From: Lysobacter_C sp966210725
GTDB lineage: Bacteria; Pseudomonadota; Gammaproteobacteria; Xanthomonadales; Xanthomonadaceae
Direction: 5' to 3'
DNA length: 63,915 nt
NCBI GenBank assembly: GCA_966210725.1
Contig: CBIHLN010000005.1
Coordinates: 1 to 63,915, forward strand
In this document: piece by piece, positions 15,353-24,024 of the stretch
How positions within the stretch are numbered: the first letter of the stretch is position 1
Layout: each line of letters starts with the position of its first letter
Translations under genes and position numbers: made by a program
Notes under the pieces: model-generated
The model's database searches: none
The model's input: the letters and a program-made list of their open reading frames with translations, nothing else
Told to the model about the DNA's origin: nothing

Positions 15353-17452
15353 TCAGCGCACCGGCATGCCCGGCTGCGCACCCTCGTGCGCATCGAGCAG
15401 GAACAGCCCGCCGCCGTCGAAGCCGGCCGACAGGATCATCCCTTCGCTGATCCCGAAGCGCATCTTGCGCGGCGCGAGGTTGGCGATGAACACCACGTTG
15501 CGGCCGACGAGCGATTCGGGTTCGCCATAGGAGGCTCGGATGCCGGAAAAGATCTGTCGGGTGCCGAGGTCGCCGGCATCGAGCTCGAAACGCAGCAACT
15601 TGTCGGAACCCTCGACGAGTTCGCACACGCGCACGCGGCCGACCCGCAGGTCGAGCTTGGCGAAGTCGTCGATGCCGATGGTCGGCGCGGCGGCGTCTTC
15701 GGTCTTTGCCATCGCGGGAGCCGCTTGATCGGTGGTCGAACCCGCAGCCGGCTTCGCGGCAGGAGGGGCTGCTGCGGTCGCGGCGCTGGTCTCGGTGGGC
15801 TTCAGGGAATCCTTGCTGGCTTCGGTCATGGCGTCGAGGAGTTTCGGGTCGATGCGGGTGAAGAGGGGCGTGTACTCGCCGATGCGGTGGGCCACCAGCG
15901 GCGCTTCGAGCGCCTGCCAGCTGGACACCGGCGCCTGCAGGAACGCGTCGGCCTGCGCACTGGTGCGCGGGAGCACCGGCTTGAGTGCAGTGTTGAGCAC
16001 GCGGAACAGGTTCAGCGCCTGCGTGCAGACCGCATGCAGTTGCGCCTCGCAGCCCTCCTGCTTGGCCAGCACCCACGGCTTGTGCTCGTCGATATAGCGA
16101 TTGGCCTCGTCGGCCAGCGCCATGGTCAGGCGCAGGGCGGTCGCGGCCTCGTTGCGCTGGTAGGCGGCGCTGATCGGCGCCAGCTGCTCGACGAAGCGGG
16201 CGTACATGGCGCGGTCCGGCAGTGCATCGGCCAGTCGGCCGTCGAAGCGCTTGTTGATGAAACCCGCGCAGCGGCTGGCGAGGTTGACGAACTTGCCGAC
16301 CAGGTCGGCGTTCACCCGCGCGGTGAAGTCGGCCAGGTTGAGGTCCAGGTCGTCGACCCCGCCGCTGGTCTTGGTGGCGAAGTAGTAGCGCAGCGCCTCC
16401 GGGTCCAGCCCCGTGTCCAGGTAGGTGCGGGCCATGACGAACGTGCCGCGCGACTTGGACATCTTGGCCCCGTCCACGGTCAGGTAGCCGTTGACGTGCA
16501 GGCGCGTGGGCGCGCGGAAGCCGGCGCCGTGCAGCACCGCCGGCCAGAACAGGCCGTGGAAGTTGACGATGTCCTTGCCGATGAAGTGGTGCAGCTCCGA
16601 CGACGCGTCGCGGGCCAGGTGGCCGAAGAAGTCCAGGCCCTCGCGCTCGCACAGGGCCTGGAAGCTGGAGAGGTAGCCGATGGGCGCATCGATCCAGACG
16701 TACAGGTACTTGCCCGGGTGGCCCGGGATCTCGAAGCCGAAGTACGGCGCATCGCGCGAGATGTCCCACGCGCGCAGGCCGCCCTCGGCATCCAGCCACT
16801 CCTGCAGCTTGGCCTTGACGCCCGACGGCGCGACGTCGCCCGACAACCAGTCGCGCAGGAACGCCTCGAAGCCGCCGACCTCGAAGAAGAAGTGCTCGGA
16901 CTCGCGCAGCTCGGGAATCGCGCCCGACAGCACCGAGCGCGGCTCCTTCAACTCGGTGGGCGCGTAGGTCGCGCCGCAGTGCTCGCAGTTGTCGCCGTAC
17001 TGGTCCGGCGTGCCGCAGTTGGGGCAGGTGCCCTTGACGTAGCGGTCGGGCAGGAACATGCCCTTGGCCGGGTCGTACAGCTGCTCGACCGAGCGCCGGC
17101 TGATGTGGCCGTTGTTGTCGAGCTTGGTGTAGATCGCCTCGGTCAGCGCGCGGTTGCGGGCCGAGTGGGTGGAGTCGTAATGGTCGAAGGCGACGCCGAA
17201 GTCGGCGAAGTCGCGCTCATGGCTGGCCTGGATGCCGGCGATGAAGGCCTCCGGCGTGGTGCCGGCTTTCTGCGCGGCCAGCATGATCGGTGTGCCGTGG
17301 GTGTCGTCGGCGCACACGAAGTGCGCCGTGTGGCCGGCCATGCGGTGCGCGCGGGCGTAGATGTCGCCCTGGATGTAGCCCACCAGGTGGCCCAGGTGCA
17401 GGGGGCCGTTGGCGTAGGGCAGGGCGCAGGTGACGACGAGCTCGCGGGGCAT
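15353..17452 (-). CDS. metG: Methionine-tRNA ligase
   Basis: MetG charges initiator and elongator tRNA-Met. The 699-residue protein has the HIGH-type motif HLGH (19-22), a zinc knuckle with CPNCG and CEHCG, and the KMSKSRGTF loop. An Ala/Pro-rich linker joins the catalytic part to a C-terminal Trbp111-like tRNA-binding domain (DLRVGRV, NLAPRKMRFG), which makes the enzyme dimeric in relatives. The ATG at 17452 begins MPRELVVTCALPYANG; the longer reading has no family support. A promoter core lies 38 bases upstream. Confidence 0.95.
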   Translation of the reverse strand: MPRELVVTCALPYANGPLHLGHLVGYIQGDIYARAHRMAGHTAHFVCADDTHGTPIMLAAQKAGTTPEAFIAGIQASHERDFADFGVAFDHYDSTHSARNRALTEAIYTKLDNNGHISRRSVEQLYDPAKGMFLPDRYVKGTCPNCGTPDQYGDNCEHCGATYAPTELKEPRSVLSGAIPELRESEHFFFEVGGFEAFLRDWLSGDVAPSGVKAKLQEWLDAEGGLRAWDISRDAPYFGFEIPGHPGKYLYVWIDAPIGYLSSFQALCEREGLDFFGHLARDASSELHHFIGKDIVNFHGLFWPAVLHGAGFRAPTRLHVNGYLTVDGAKMSKSRGTFVMARTYLDTGLDPEALRYYFATKTSGGVDDLDLNLADFTARVNADLVGKFVNLASRCAGFINKRFDGRLADALPDRAMYARFVEQLAPISAAYQRNEAATALRLTMALADEANRYIDEHKPWVLAKQEGCEAQLHAVCTQALNLFRVLNTALKPVLPRTSAQADAFLQAPVSSWQALEAPLVAHRIGEYTPLFTRIDPKLLDAMTEASKDSLKPTETSAATAAAPPAAKPAAGSTTDQAAPAMAKTEDAAAPTIGIDDFAKLDLRVGRVRVCELVEGSDKLLRFELDAGDLGTRQIFSGIRASYGEPESLVGRNVVFIANLAPRKMRFGISEGMILSAGFDGGGLFLLDAHEGAQPGMPVR

Positions 17453-17489
17453 GGGTCGGGCTTCTTGGACGGGCGCGGAACGGCCGGCG

Positions 17490-17495
17490 ATTATC
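17490..17495 (-). promoter_or_regulatory. -10 element of metG
   Basis: On the minus strand GATAAT is followed by CGCCGGCC, nearly identical to the prmB promoter core (TATAATCGCCGGCC). It would give a leader of about 30 bases. Confidence 0.6.
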
Positions 17496-17577
17496 GCATG
17501 CAGGTCGGGATGAACTTTGTCCCCGGGCGCGGTGGTATCCGGATGCGCCACACCGTCGCGCGTGGCTCCCCAACGCA

Positions 17578-17600
17578 AACGGCCCGCGATGCGGGCCGTT
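17578..17600 (-). terminator. Terminator after the DUF2147 gene
   Basis: A perfect 10-bp stem AACGGCCCGC/GCGGGCCGTT has a 3-base loop. Read leftward it is followed by TTTGCGTT. It lies 48 bases after the stop of the DUF2147 gene and upstream of metG. Confidence 0.65.
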
Positions 17601-17647
17601 CGGGTAGGCCGATCTGCCGGCCGAACAACAAAGAACCAGGTGATGCG

Positions 17648-18091
17648 CTACTGGCGAACCCAGGTCTGGGTGCGACCCAGCAGCGAGAACCCCATGAAAC
17701 CGCGGACCTCCAGCTTGCTGCCGCCCTCGGTCGGCGTGACCTTGACCGAGTACACCTTGCCGCTGGCCGGGTCGAGGATCTTGCCGCCTTCCCAGGTGTT
17801 GCCCTTCTGCTTGACGCCCCACAGGATGACCATGCCCTTCACGGGCTTGCCCTTGTTGGCGCCGGTGCACTTGTCGCACATCGGGTTGGGGCCGCGGTCG
17901 GACTGCAGGATCTCGTCGACGCGACCGGCCAGGGTGCCGTCGCGTGCCTCGTAGATTTCCACGACGGACTTGGGCTTGCCGGTCTCGTCATCGATGGTCG
18001 TCCACGAACCGACCGGAGTGTTCTGCGCCATCGCCATGGCCGAAACGGCCATCAGCGGCAGCGCGAGCAGGGCGAGCAGTGTCTTGCGCAT
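17648..18091 (-). CDS. DUF2147 secreted protein
   Basis: The 147-residue protein has a clear Sec signal peptide (MRKTLLALLALPLMAVSAMA, cleavage near AQN) and one DUF2147 domain. The domain shows the opening VGSWTTIDDETGKPKSVVEI, the central DRGPNPMCDKCTGANKGKP with a C-x2-C pair, and the GKVYSVKV strand. The family is periplasmic or extracellular and lipocalin-like, with no agreed function. It is expressed alone: a TATAAA promoter candidate lies upstream and a terminator downstream. A strong GGGAGGGGA ribosome site precedes the ATG. Confidence 0.88.
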   Translation of the reverse strand: MRKTLLALLALPLMAVSAMAMAQNTPVGSWTTIDDETGKPKSVVEIYEARDGTLAGRVDEILQSDRGPNPMCDKCTGANKGKPVKGMVILWGVKQKGNTWEGGKILDPASGKVYSVKVTPTEGGSKLEVRGFMGFSLLGRTQTWVRQ

Positions 18092-18150
18092 GGATTCGTC
18101 CCCTCCCAGGGATATGAGGAAACCCGCCTTGGGTCGCGGGATCGCGGTCT

Positions 18151-18156
18151 TTTATA
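18151..18156 (-). promoter_or_regulatory. -10 element of the DUF2147 gene
   Basis: TATAAA on the minus strand lies 59 bases upstream of the ATG, in a locally AT-richer stretch (GGTATAAAAGAC). Confidence 0.45.
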
Positions 18157-18246
18157 CCGCATCCGGACGCTCCGCTACGGGTGCCCGACCCCGGTGATTC
18201 AGCTGGCGCGCGCGGGCATGCCGACGCGTGGACCGGCACGTCCTGC

Positions 18247-18252
18247 GACAAT
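18247..18252 (+). promoter_or_regulatory. -10 element of apbC
   Basis: GACAAT followed by GGGCCGC lies 35 bases before the GTG at 18288 and argues that translation does not start at the upstream in-frame ATG at 18228. Confidence 0.45.
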
Positions 18253-18287
18253 GGGCCGCTCTCCGAACGCCAGCGACGCCTTCTGCC

Positions 18288-19361
18288 GTGACCGAATCCA
18301 TCGAATCCCGTCTTGCCGAACTCGCGCCTGCTCCGGGAGGGCCCACGCTGCAGTCGCTGGGTGCGCGCATCCGCACCTTGCAGGCGGATGGCGCGGCATC
18401 CCTCCATGTGTCCGCTGGCGTGCCGGCCGGTGCCTTGCAGGCGTGGGTACCCCAGGCGGCCGCCGTGATGCTGTCGTCGATGGGATTGCGGGTCGCCTCG
18501 CTGGAGATTACGTCCCGCATCGCCAGCCACGCCGTCCAGCCCAACCTCTCGCCGCTGCCCAACGTGCGCAACATCATTGCGGTGGGGTCGGGCAAGGGTG
18601 GGGTCGGGAAGTCGACGACGGCGGTGAACCTGGCGCTGGCGCTGGCGGCCGACGGTGCGCGCGTGGGCGTGCTCGACGCCGATGTCTACGGGCCGAGCGT
18701 GCCGATGATGCTGGGGTTGTCGGGCCGGCCGGACAGCCCGGACGGCAAGACCATCGAGCCGATGCGCGCGCACGGCGTGGAAGCGATGTCGATCGGGCTG
18801 CTGGTCGACCAGGACACGCCGATGATCTGGCGCGGACCGATGGCCACCTCGGCGTTGACCCAACTGCTGGAGCAGACGCGCTGGGGGGGCGAGGAGGGGC
18901 TCGACTACCTGATCGTCGACCTGCCGCCGGGCACCGGCGACATCCAGCTGACGATGGCGCAGAAGATCCCGGTCGCGGGCGCGGTCATCGTCACCACGCC
19001 GCAGGACGTGGCGACGCTGGATGCGAAGAAGGCGCTGAAGATGTTCGAGAAGGTCGAAGTGCCGGTGCTGGGCCTGATCGAGAACATGGCCGTGCACGTG
19101 TGCTCGAACTGCGGCCATGCCGAGCACATCTTCGGCCAGGGCGGCGGCGAGCGGATGTCGGCGCAGTACGGCGTGCCGCTGCTGGGCTCGCTGCCGCTGG
19201 AGGTCGCGATCCGCGAGCAGGGCGATGCCGGCACGCCGGTCGTGGCCGCGGCGCCGCAGTCTCCGGCCGCGCAGGCCTACCGTGACGCCGCGCGTCGCGT
19301 CGCCATCGAGCTGGCGCTGCGGCCGCGCGTGACGCCGTCGATCAGCGCCTCGCTGCTTTAA
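18288..19361 (+). CDS. apbC: Iron-sulfur cluster carrier protein ApbC (Mrp)
   Basis: ApbC is a P-loop ATPase that binds and transfers Fe-S clusters in the cytoplasm. The 357-residue protein has an N-terminal MIP18-like segment and the deviant Walker A GSGKGGVGKST (100-110). It also has LDADVYGPS, LIVDLPPGTGD and the cluster-binding C272-x2-C275 (VCSNCGH). The GTG at 18288 is chosen because the upstream ATG precedes the promoter core. metG and an RnfB-like ferredoxin lie close by on the other strand. Confidence 0.92.
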   Translation: MTESIESRLAELAPAPGGPTLQSLGARIRTLQADGAASLHVSAGVPAGALQAWVPQAAAVMLSSMGLRVASLEITSRIASHAVQPNLSPLPNVRNIIAVGSGKGGVGKSTTAVNLALALAADGARVGVLDADVYGPSVPMMLGLSGRPDSPDGKTIEPMRAHGVEAMSIGLLVDQDTPMIWRGPMATSALTQLLEQTRWGGEEGLDYLIVDLPPGTGDIQLTMAQKIPVAGAVIVTTPQDVATLDAKKALKMFEKVEVPVLGLIENMAVHVCSNCGHAEHIFGQGGGERMSAQYGVPLLGSLPLEVAIREQGDAGTPVVAAAPQSPAAQAYRDAARRVAIELALRPRVTPSISASLL

Positions 19362-19377
19362 GAAGCCCCGTCCCCAT

Positions 19378-19383
19378 TACAAT
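19378..19383 (+). promoter_or_regulatory. -10 element of dcd
   Basis: TACAAT followed by CGCCCGC lies just after the apbC stop and 59 bases before the dcd ATG. It is a member of the recurring TANAATCG core family. Confidence 0.5.
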
Positions 19384-19442
19384 CGCCCGCTGCCGGCGCC
19401 CTGACGGGCCGCCGGACGCCACCGCCACCCGGGAATCACCGC

Positions 19443-20015
19443 ATGAGCATCAAGTCCGACCGCTGGATCCGCCGCATGGCCGCAGAGAAGGGCATGATCG
19501 AGCCGTTCGAGGCCGGGCAGGTCAAGCACGCCGACGGCGAGCGGATCGTCAGCTACGGCACGTCCAGCTATGGCTATGACGTGCGCTGCTCGCGCGAGTT
19601 CAAGGTGTTCACCAACATCAATTCGACCATCGTCGATCCCAAGCACTTCGATCCGGGCAGCTTCGTCGACATCGATGCGGACGTCTGCATCATCCCGCCG
19701 AACTCCTTCGCGCTGGCGCGCACGGTCGAGTATTTCCGGATCCCGCGCGACACGCTGGTGGTGTGCCTGGGCAAGAGCACGTATGCGCGCTGCGGGATCA
19801 TCGTCAACGTGACGCCGCTCGAGCCGGAATGGGAGGGCCACGTCACGCTGGAGTTCTCCAACACCACGCCGCTGCCAGCGCGCATCTACGCCAACGAAGG
19901 CGTCGCGCAGATGCTGTTCTTCCAGGCCGACCAGGACGACGTCTGCGAGACGTCCTACAAGGACCGGGGCGGCAAGTACCAGGGCCAGACCGGCGTCACG
20001 CTTCCGCGCACCTGA
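19443..20015 (+). CDS. dcd: dCTP deaminase
   Basis: Dcd deaminates dCTP to dUTP, feeding dTMP synthesis. The 190-residue protein is the expected size and has the family pattern SYGTSSYGYDVRCSREFKVF, STYARCGIIVNVTPLEPEWEGH with the catalytic glutamate, and the C-terminal GKYQGQTGVTLPR lid that closes over the triphosphate. It has its own promoter core and is convergent with the HIT gene 20 bases downstream. Confidence 0.96.
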   Translation: MSIKSDRWIRRMAAEKGMIEPFEAGQVKHADGERIVSYGTSSYGYDVRCSREFKVFTNINSTIVDPKHFDPGSFVDIDADVCIIPPNSFALARTVEYFRIPRDTLVVCLGKSTYARCGIIVNVTPLEPEWEGHVTLEFSNTTPLPARIYANEGVAQMLFFQADQDDVCETSYKDRGGKYQGQTGVTLPRT

Positions 20016-20034
20016 TGCGCCCCGCGGCGCGCCC

Positions 20035-20451
20035 CTACGCGGGCAACGCGCGCTGCAGGACCGAGATCCGCTCGACCAGCGCCTCGGGCGTGTAGGGCTT
20101 GGCGGTCGCCGTCCCCCACACCGGGCGCGGCCATGCGATGTCGTCGCGGTAGCGCGCGATTACGTGCACGTGCAGTTGCGGGACCATGTTGCCGAGCGCG
20201 GCGACGTTGAGCTTGTGCGGCTTGAACGCCGACTGCAGCGCCCGGCTGGCGAGCGCGATTTCACGAGTCAGGCCGGACTGCGCGGCATCGTCCAGGTCGA
20301 TCCACTCCACCGCGCCAGCCACGCGCGGTACCAGGATCAGCCACGGGTGGTTGGCATCGTCCATCAGCCGCAGTTCGCTCAACGGCAGGTGGGCGACCGG
20401 GTGGGTGTCCGCGGCCAGTTGCGGGTCCAGGTGCCAGTCGGTGGCGTTCAT
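20035..20451 (-). CDS. HIT domain protein
   Basis: The 138-residue protein is a histidine-triad nucleotide-binding protein. The motif reads PQLHVHVIAR (91-100): the second and third triad histidines are H94 and H96, and the first is Q92. H94 corresponds to the nucleophile in related hydrolases. Likely substrates are nucleoside mono- or dinucleotide derivatives, but none can be deduced. The ATG at 20451 overlaps the stop of the upstream dienelactone hydrolase gene (ATGA), so the two are co-translated. Confidence 0.88.
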   Translation of the reverse strand: MNATDWHLDPQLAADTHPVAHLPLSELRLMDDANHPWLILVPRVAGAVEWIDLDDAAQSGLTREIALASRALQSAFKPHKLNVAALGNMVPQLHVHVIARYRDDIAWPRPVWGTATAKPYTPEALVERISVLQRALPA

Positions 20452-21113
20452 CGCAACGCGTCCTCCAGGAAATCGACCGTGCGCGTCCACGCCTGGGCGG
20501 CACTGGCGGCATGGAAGTCGCCGCGGCGGTCGCAGTTGAAGCCGTGACCGGCGTCCTCGTATACGAACATCCGCGCCTGCGGATACGCATCGCGGTGCGC
20601 CTGGAGATCCGCCGCCGGGATGATCGGGTCGTGCGCGCCGAAGTGGAACAGCATCGGCGCGCGCAGCGGCTCACCCAGGAACGGAACGCTGCGGCCGCCG
20701 TAGTAGCTCACCGCGGGCAGTCCCAGACGCGTGTTGCCCAGCAATGCGACCGAACCGCCCCAGCAGAAGCCCACGACGCCGGTACGCAAGCCTTCGTCCT
20801 GCAGCAACGTCGCCGCGGCGCCGACCCCATCGACCGCGCGGTCGAAGCCGAGCCGGGCGACCAGATCGCGGCCGCGGGCGACGCCTGCTTCGTCGTAATC
20901 GAGTTCGACGCCGCGCTCGACAGGGTCCATCACGGCCGGGGCCAGGGCCACGAAGCCGGCATCGGCAAAACGGCCCACCACCTGTCGGATGTGGCCGTTC
21001 ACGCCGAAGATTTCCTGAACCACGACCACCGCGCCCTTGGAGGGGCCCGTGGGGTCGGCGCGCCAGCCGCGGATGGGGCCGGCGTCACTTCCAATGTCGA
21101 TCCATGTGGCCAT
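20448..21113 (-). CDS. Dienelactone hydrolase family protein
   Basis: The 221-residue alpha/beta hydrolase has the dienelactone hydrolase triad: C117 in GFCWGG, D162 in GAHDP and H190 in DAGHGF, with E34 in VVQEIFG. The ATG at 21113 gives the family-typical start MATWIDIG; a much longer reading would cross the rimO promoter. Natural substrates of chromosomal homologues outside catechol pathways are mostly unknown, and no aromatic-degradation genes are near. Its promoter candidate (TAGAAT, 21165-21160) faces that of rimO. Confidence 0.9.
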   Translation of the reverse strand: MATWIDIGSDAGPIRGWRADPTGPSKGAVVVVQEIFGVNGHIRQVVGRFADAGFVALAPAVMDPVERGVELDYDEAGVARGRDLVARLGFDRAVDGVGAAATLLQDEGLRTGVVGFCWGGSVALLGNTRLGLPAVSYYGGRSVPFLGEPLRAPMLFHFGAHDPIIPAADLQAHRDAYPQARMFVYEDAGHGFNCDRRGDFHAASAAQAWTRTVDFLEDALR

Positions 21114-21159
21114 CGCGCTGCCTCCAGGCTGAACCGCCCGGGGGAGGCGGCACGGCCCG

Positions 21160-21179
21160 ATTCTAGCGCCCGCTATAAT
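21160..21179. promoter_or_regulatory. Back-to-back promoters of the hydrolase gene and rimO
   Basis: On the plus strand TATAAT (21174-21179) precedes CGGCGG and serves rimO. On the minus strand TAGAAT (21165-21160) precedes CGGGCC and serves the hydrolase gene. The two -10 elements are 8 bp apart and sit in a near-palindrome. Confidence 0.6.
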
Positions 21180-21270
21180 CGGCGGCCCGGTCAGGCCGGG
21201 CTCCCGCCAGCCCGCCCCCTGCGACCGTCCCAGCGCGCCGCCTGCGCGCTCCCAACTGCGCACCGTATCC

Positions 21271-22638
21271 ATGTCACTGCCCAACACGCCCGCCACCAGC
21301 GGCAAGGTCGGCTTCGTCAGCCTTGGCTGCCCGAAGGCCCTGGTCGACTCCGAACGCATCCTGACCCAACTGCGGGTGGAGGGCTATGAGCTGGTGCCCA
21401 GCTACGACGACGCGGACGTGGTGGTGGTCAACACCTGCGGGTTCATCGACTCGGCAGTCGCCGAATCGCTGGACGCCATCGGCGAAGCCATGGCCGAGAA
21501 CGGCAAGGTCATCGTCACCGGCTGCCTGGGCAAGCGCGGCGACCTGATCCGCGAGGCCCACCCGGACGTGCTATCCATCAGTGGTCCGCAGGATTACGAC
21601 ACTGTGCTGGGCGCGGTGCACCAGGCGCTGCCGCCGACGCACGACCCTTTCACCAGCCTGCTGCCGCGCCGCGCGTCGCAGGAGGACGACGTCGGCATCA
21701 AGCTGACGCCGAAGCACTACGCATACCTGAAGATTTCCGAGGGCTGCAACCACCGCTGCAGCTTCTGCATCATCCCGTCGATGCGCGGCGACCTGGTGTC
21801 GCGCCCGGTCGACGCGGTGCTGCGCGAGGCCGAGAAGCTGGTGATGGGCGGCGTGCGCGAGCTGCTGGTGATTTCGCAGGACACGTCGGCCTATGGCGTG
21901 GACGTGCGCTACCAGCCGCGCGAGTGGCGCGGCCGCGAGTACCAGACGCGCATGAAGGCGCTGTGCGAGGGGCTGGGCGAGCTGGGCGTGTGGAGCCGCC
22001 TGCACTACGTGTACCCGTACCCGCACGTCGACGACATCATTCCGCTGATGGCCGAAGGCACCGTGCTGCCGTACCTGGACATTCCGTTCCAGCACGCCAG
22101 CCCCCGCATCCTCAAGCTGATGAAGCGCCCCGGTGCGGTCGACCGCACGCTGGAGCGCATCCAGCGCTGGCGCGCGATGTGCCCCGACCTAACGATCCGC
22201 AGCACCTTCATCGTCGGGTTTCCCGGCGAGACCGAGGCCGAGTTCGAGGCGTTGCTGGACTTCCTCGACGAGGCGCAGCTCGACCGCGTCGGCGCGTTCG
22301 CCTACTCGCCGGTGGACGGCGCGACGGCCAATGCCTTGCCCGACCCGGTGCCCGAAGAGGTCAAGCAGGAGCGGCTGGCGCGGTTCATGGAGCGCCAGGC
22401 GGAGATTTCCACGGCGCGCCTTGAGGCCAAGGTCGGCACGGTCCAGCAGTGCCTCGTGGACATGGTCGATGGCGACCTCGCGATCGCACGCTCGAAGGCC
22501 GACGCGCCGGAGATCGACGGCGTCGTGCAGATCCAGAACGGGCTGGAGGCGGGACTGCGCCCGGGCCAGTTCGTGGACGTCGAGATCATGGGCAGCGACG
22601 AACACGACCTGTACGGCGAGGCCGTCATCGCCGATTAG
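21271..22638 (+). CDS. rimO: Ribosomal protein S12 methylthiotransferase RimO
   Basis: RimO adds a methylthio group to an aspartate of ribosomal protein S12. The 455-residue protein has the N-terminal UPF0004 domain with cluster ligands C20, C56 and C85 and the radical-SAM triad C159-x3-C163-x2-C166 (GCNHRCSFC). A C-terminal TRAM domain (about 390-455) binds the substrate. The phrase SLGCPKALVDSE distinguishes RimO from MiaB. It is transcribed from a TATAAT core shared back-to-back with the hydrolase gene. Confidence 0.95.
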   Translation: MSLPNTPATSGKVGFVSLGCPKALVDSERILTQLRVEGYELVPSYDDADVVVVNTCGFIDSAVAESLDAIGEAMAENGKVIVTGCLGKRGDLIREAHPDVLSISGPQDYDTVLGAVHQALPPTHDPFTSLLPRRASQEDDVGIKLTPKHYAYLKISEGCNHRCSFCIIPSMRGDLVSRPVDAVLREAEKLVMGGVRELLVISQDTSAYGVDVRYQPREWRGREYQTRMKALCEGLGELGVWSRLHYVYPYPHVDDIIPLMAEGTVLPYLDIPFQHASPRILKLMKRPGAVDRTLERIQRWRAMCPDLTIRSTFIVGFPGETEAEFEALLDFLDEAQLDRVGAFAYSPVDGATANALPDPVPEEVKQERLARFMERQAEISTARLEAKVGTVQQCLVDMVDGDLAIARSKADAPEIDGVVQIQNGLEAGLRPGQFVDVEIMGSDEHDLYGEAVIAD

Positions 22639-22792
22639 CGGTGGCTGCGCGCGTTGACTCGGGCCGCCCGGTGGCGCGTCGAACGCGTGGCGATGCGTCA
22701 GACGCGCGGCGTGTTTCGCATCGGTTGAACCGCTGGTTCACGCGCGTTTATCGCCTCCTGCGGTCCACTGGCCCGCCGCACGGAGCAGTCCC

Positions 22793-23332
22793 ATGGCCCA
22801 GAGCCTGACCGGCAAGTCCATCGCCATCCTCGCCACCGATGGTTTCGAACAGTCCGAGTTGACCGAACCCAAGCGCCTGTTGGAGGAGGCCGGCGCGACC
22901 GTCCATGTCATTGCGCCAAAGCCCGGTTCGATCCGCGGCTGGGACAAGAAGGACTGGGGCAAGGAGGTCGCTGTGGACAAGGCGTTGGCCGATGCCAAGG
23001 CCGGTGACTACGACGCCCTGGTGCTGCCCGGCGGCGTGATCAACCCCGACACGCTGCGTCTGGATGACAAGGCGATCGGCTTCATCAAGCGGTGTTTCGA
23101 CGGCGGCAAGCCGGTCGCGGCGATCTGCCACGGCCCGTGGACGCTGATCGAGGCCGACCTGGTCGAGGGGCGCAACGTCACGTCATGGCCCTCGTTGCGC
23201 AAGGACCTGGAAAACGCCGGCGCGACCTGGGAGGACAGCGAAGTGGTCGAGGACGGTGGATTGATCACCAGCCGCAAGCCGGACGACATCCCGGCGTTCA
23301 CGAAGGCGGTCATCCGCGCGGTCGCCGGGTAA
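22793..23332 (+). CDS. PfpI/DJ-1 family glutamine-amidotransferase-like protein
   Basis: The 179-residue protein belongs to the DJ-1/PfpI superfamily, with the nucleophile elbow AAICHGP (C112, H113) and the acidic DGFEQSELTEP segment near the N-terminus. The length and the WPSLRKDLENAGATW segment match the PfpI/YhbO-type subgroup, linked in the literature to stress resistance and proposed deglycase activity. It appears monocistronic, 154 bases after rimO and convergent with greB. Confidence 0.88.
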   Translation: MAQSLTGKSIAILATDGFEQSELTEPKRLLEEAGATVHVIAPKPGSIRGWDKKDWGKEVAVDKALADAKAGDYDALVLPGGVINPDTLRLDDKAIGFIKRCFDGGKPVAAICHGPWTLIEADLVEGRNVTSWPSLRKDLENAGATWEDSEVVEDGGLITSRKPDDIPAFTKAVIRAVAG

Positions 23333-23464
23333 GGCCGGCTTCCGTCCCAGGGCGGGACAGCGGACGGTGCTGCGTTTGCACACCGGCCGCTGTCGCCTGA
23401 CGTGCTTTCCCCCAGCGTGCGAAGAAGGCGGCTCCAACGCCGGCCTGTCGTGATGCGACGGGCG

Positions 23465-23962
23465 TCAGTATTCGATTGCCGCCACCCAGTACGCCACCTC
23501 GCCCGCGGGCAGGGCCGCGCGCACCTCGTCGTCGACACGCTTGCCCAGCAATGCGCGCGCCAGCGGTGAATCGATGCTGATCCAGCCCAGCGTCGCATCC
23601 GTCTCGTCCGGCCCCACGATGCGGTACCGGACGTGTTCGCCGGTGTCGGCGTTCTCCAGCTCGACACTCGCACCGAAGAACACGGCCGACGGGTCGGACG
23701 GGGCGGTATCCACCACCTTCAGCTTGGACAACCGCTTGCTGAGGTAGCGCACGCGGCGATCGATACCCCCCAGCTGTTTCTTGCGGTAGGTGTACTCCGC
23801 GTTCTCCGAGCGGTCGCCCTCGGCCGCGGCGGCCGACAGCGCGCGCACGACGTCGGGGCGCTGCACGCGCCACAGGTCGTCCAGCTCCGCCTTGAGGCGG
23901 TCGTGGCCCTGGCGGGTGATCAGCGCAGTGCCGGTTTCGGACGGGGGGCGCCAGCGGCCCAT
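23465..23962 (-). CDS. greB: Transcription elongation factor GreB
   Basis: GreB enters the RNA polymerase secondary channel and stimulates cleavage of backtracked RNA. The 165-residue protein has the N-terminal coiled coil (LITRQGHDRLKAELDDLW, then EGDRSENAEYTYRKKQ with the acidic tip) and the C-terminal FKBP-like domain ending LPAGEVAYWVAAIEY. The long coiled-coil wording and the tryptophan-rich start fit GreB rather than GreA. The ATG at 23962 is the family-consistent start. The NlpE-like gene ends 62 bases upstream on the same strand. Confidence 0.9.
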   Translation of the reverse strand: MGRWRPPSETGTALITRQGHDRLKAELDDLWRVQRPDVVRALSAAAAEGDRSENAEYTYRKKQLGGIDRRVRYLSKRLSKLKVVDTAPSDPSAVFFGASVELENADTGEHVRYRIVGPDETDATLGWISIDSPLARALLGKRVDDEVRAALPAGEVAYWVAAIEY

Positions 23963-24024
23963 GCGGGGTCGGCTCCGGGACGGGCGAAGGGGCCGCGCGG
24001 GCAACGCCCCCGCGGCCGGGTCGG

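Noticed and set aside
15311..19285. 1324-codon plus-strand open frame
   Set aside because: It runs antisense through metG and the DUF2147 gene and across apbC in another frame. Its translation is low-complexity Gly/Arg/Ala/Val typical of shadows in GC-rich DNA.
23354..23395. Bidirectional terminator between the PfpI-like gene and greB
   Set aside because: A loose complementarity (GCGGACGGTG with CACACCGGCCGC) is interrupted and lacks T tracts; too weak to list.
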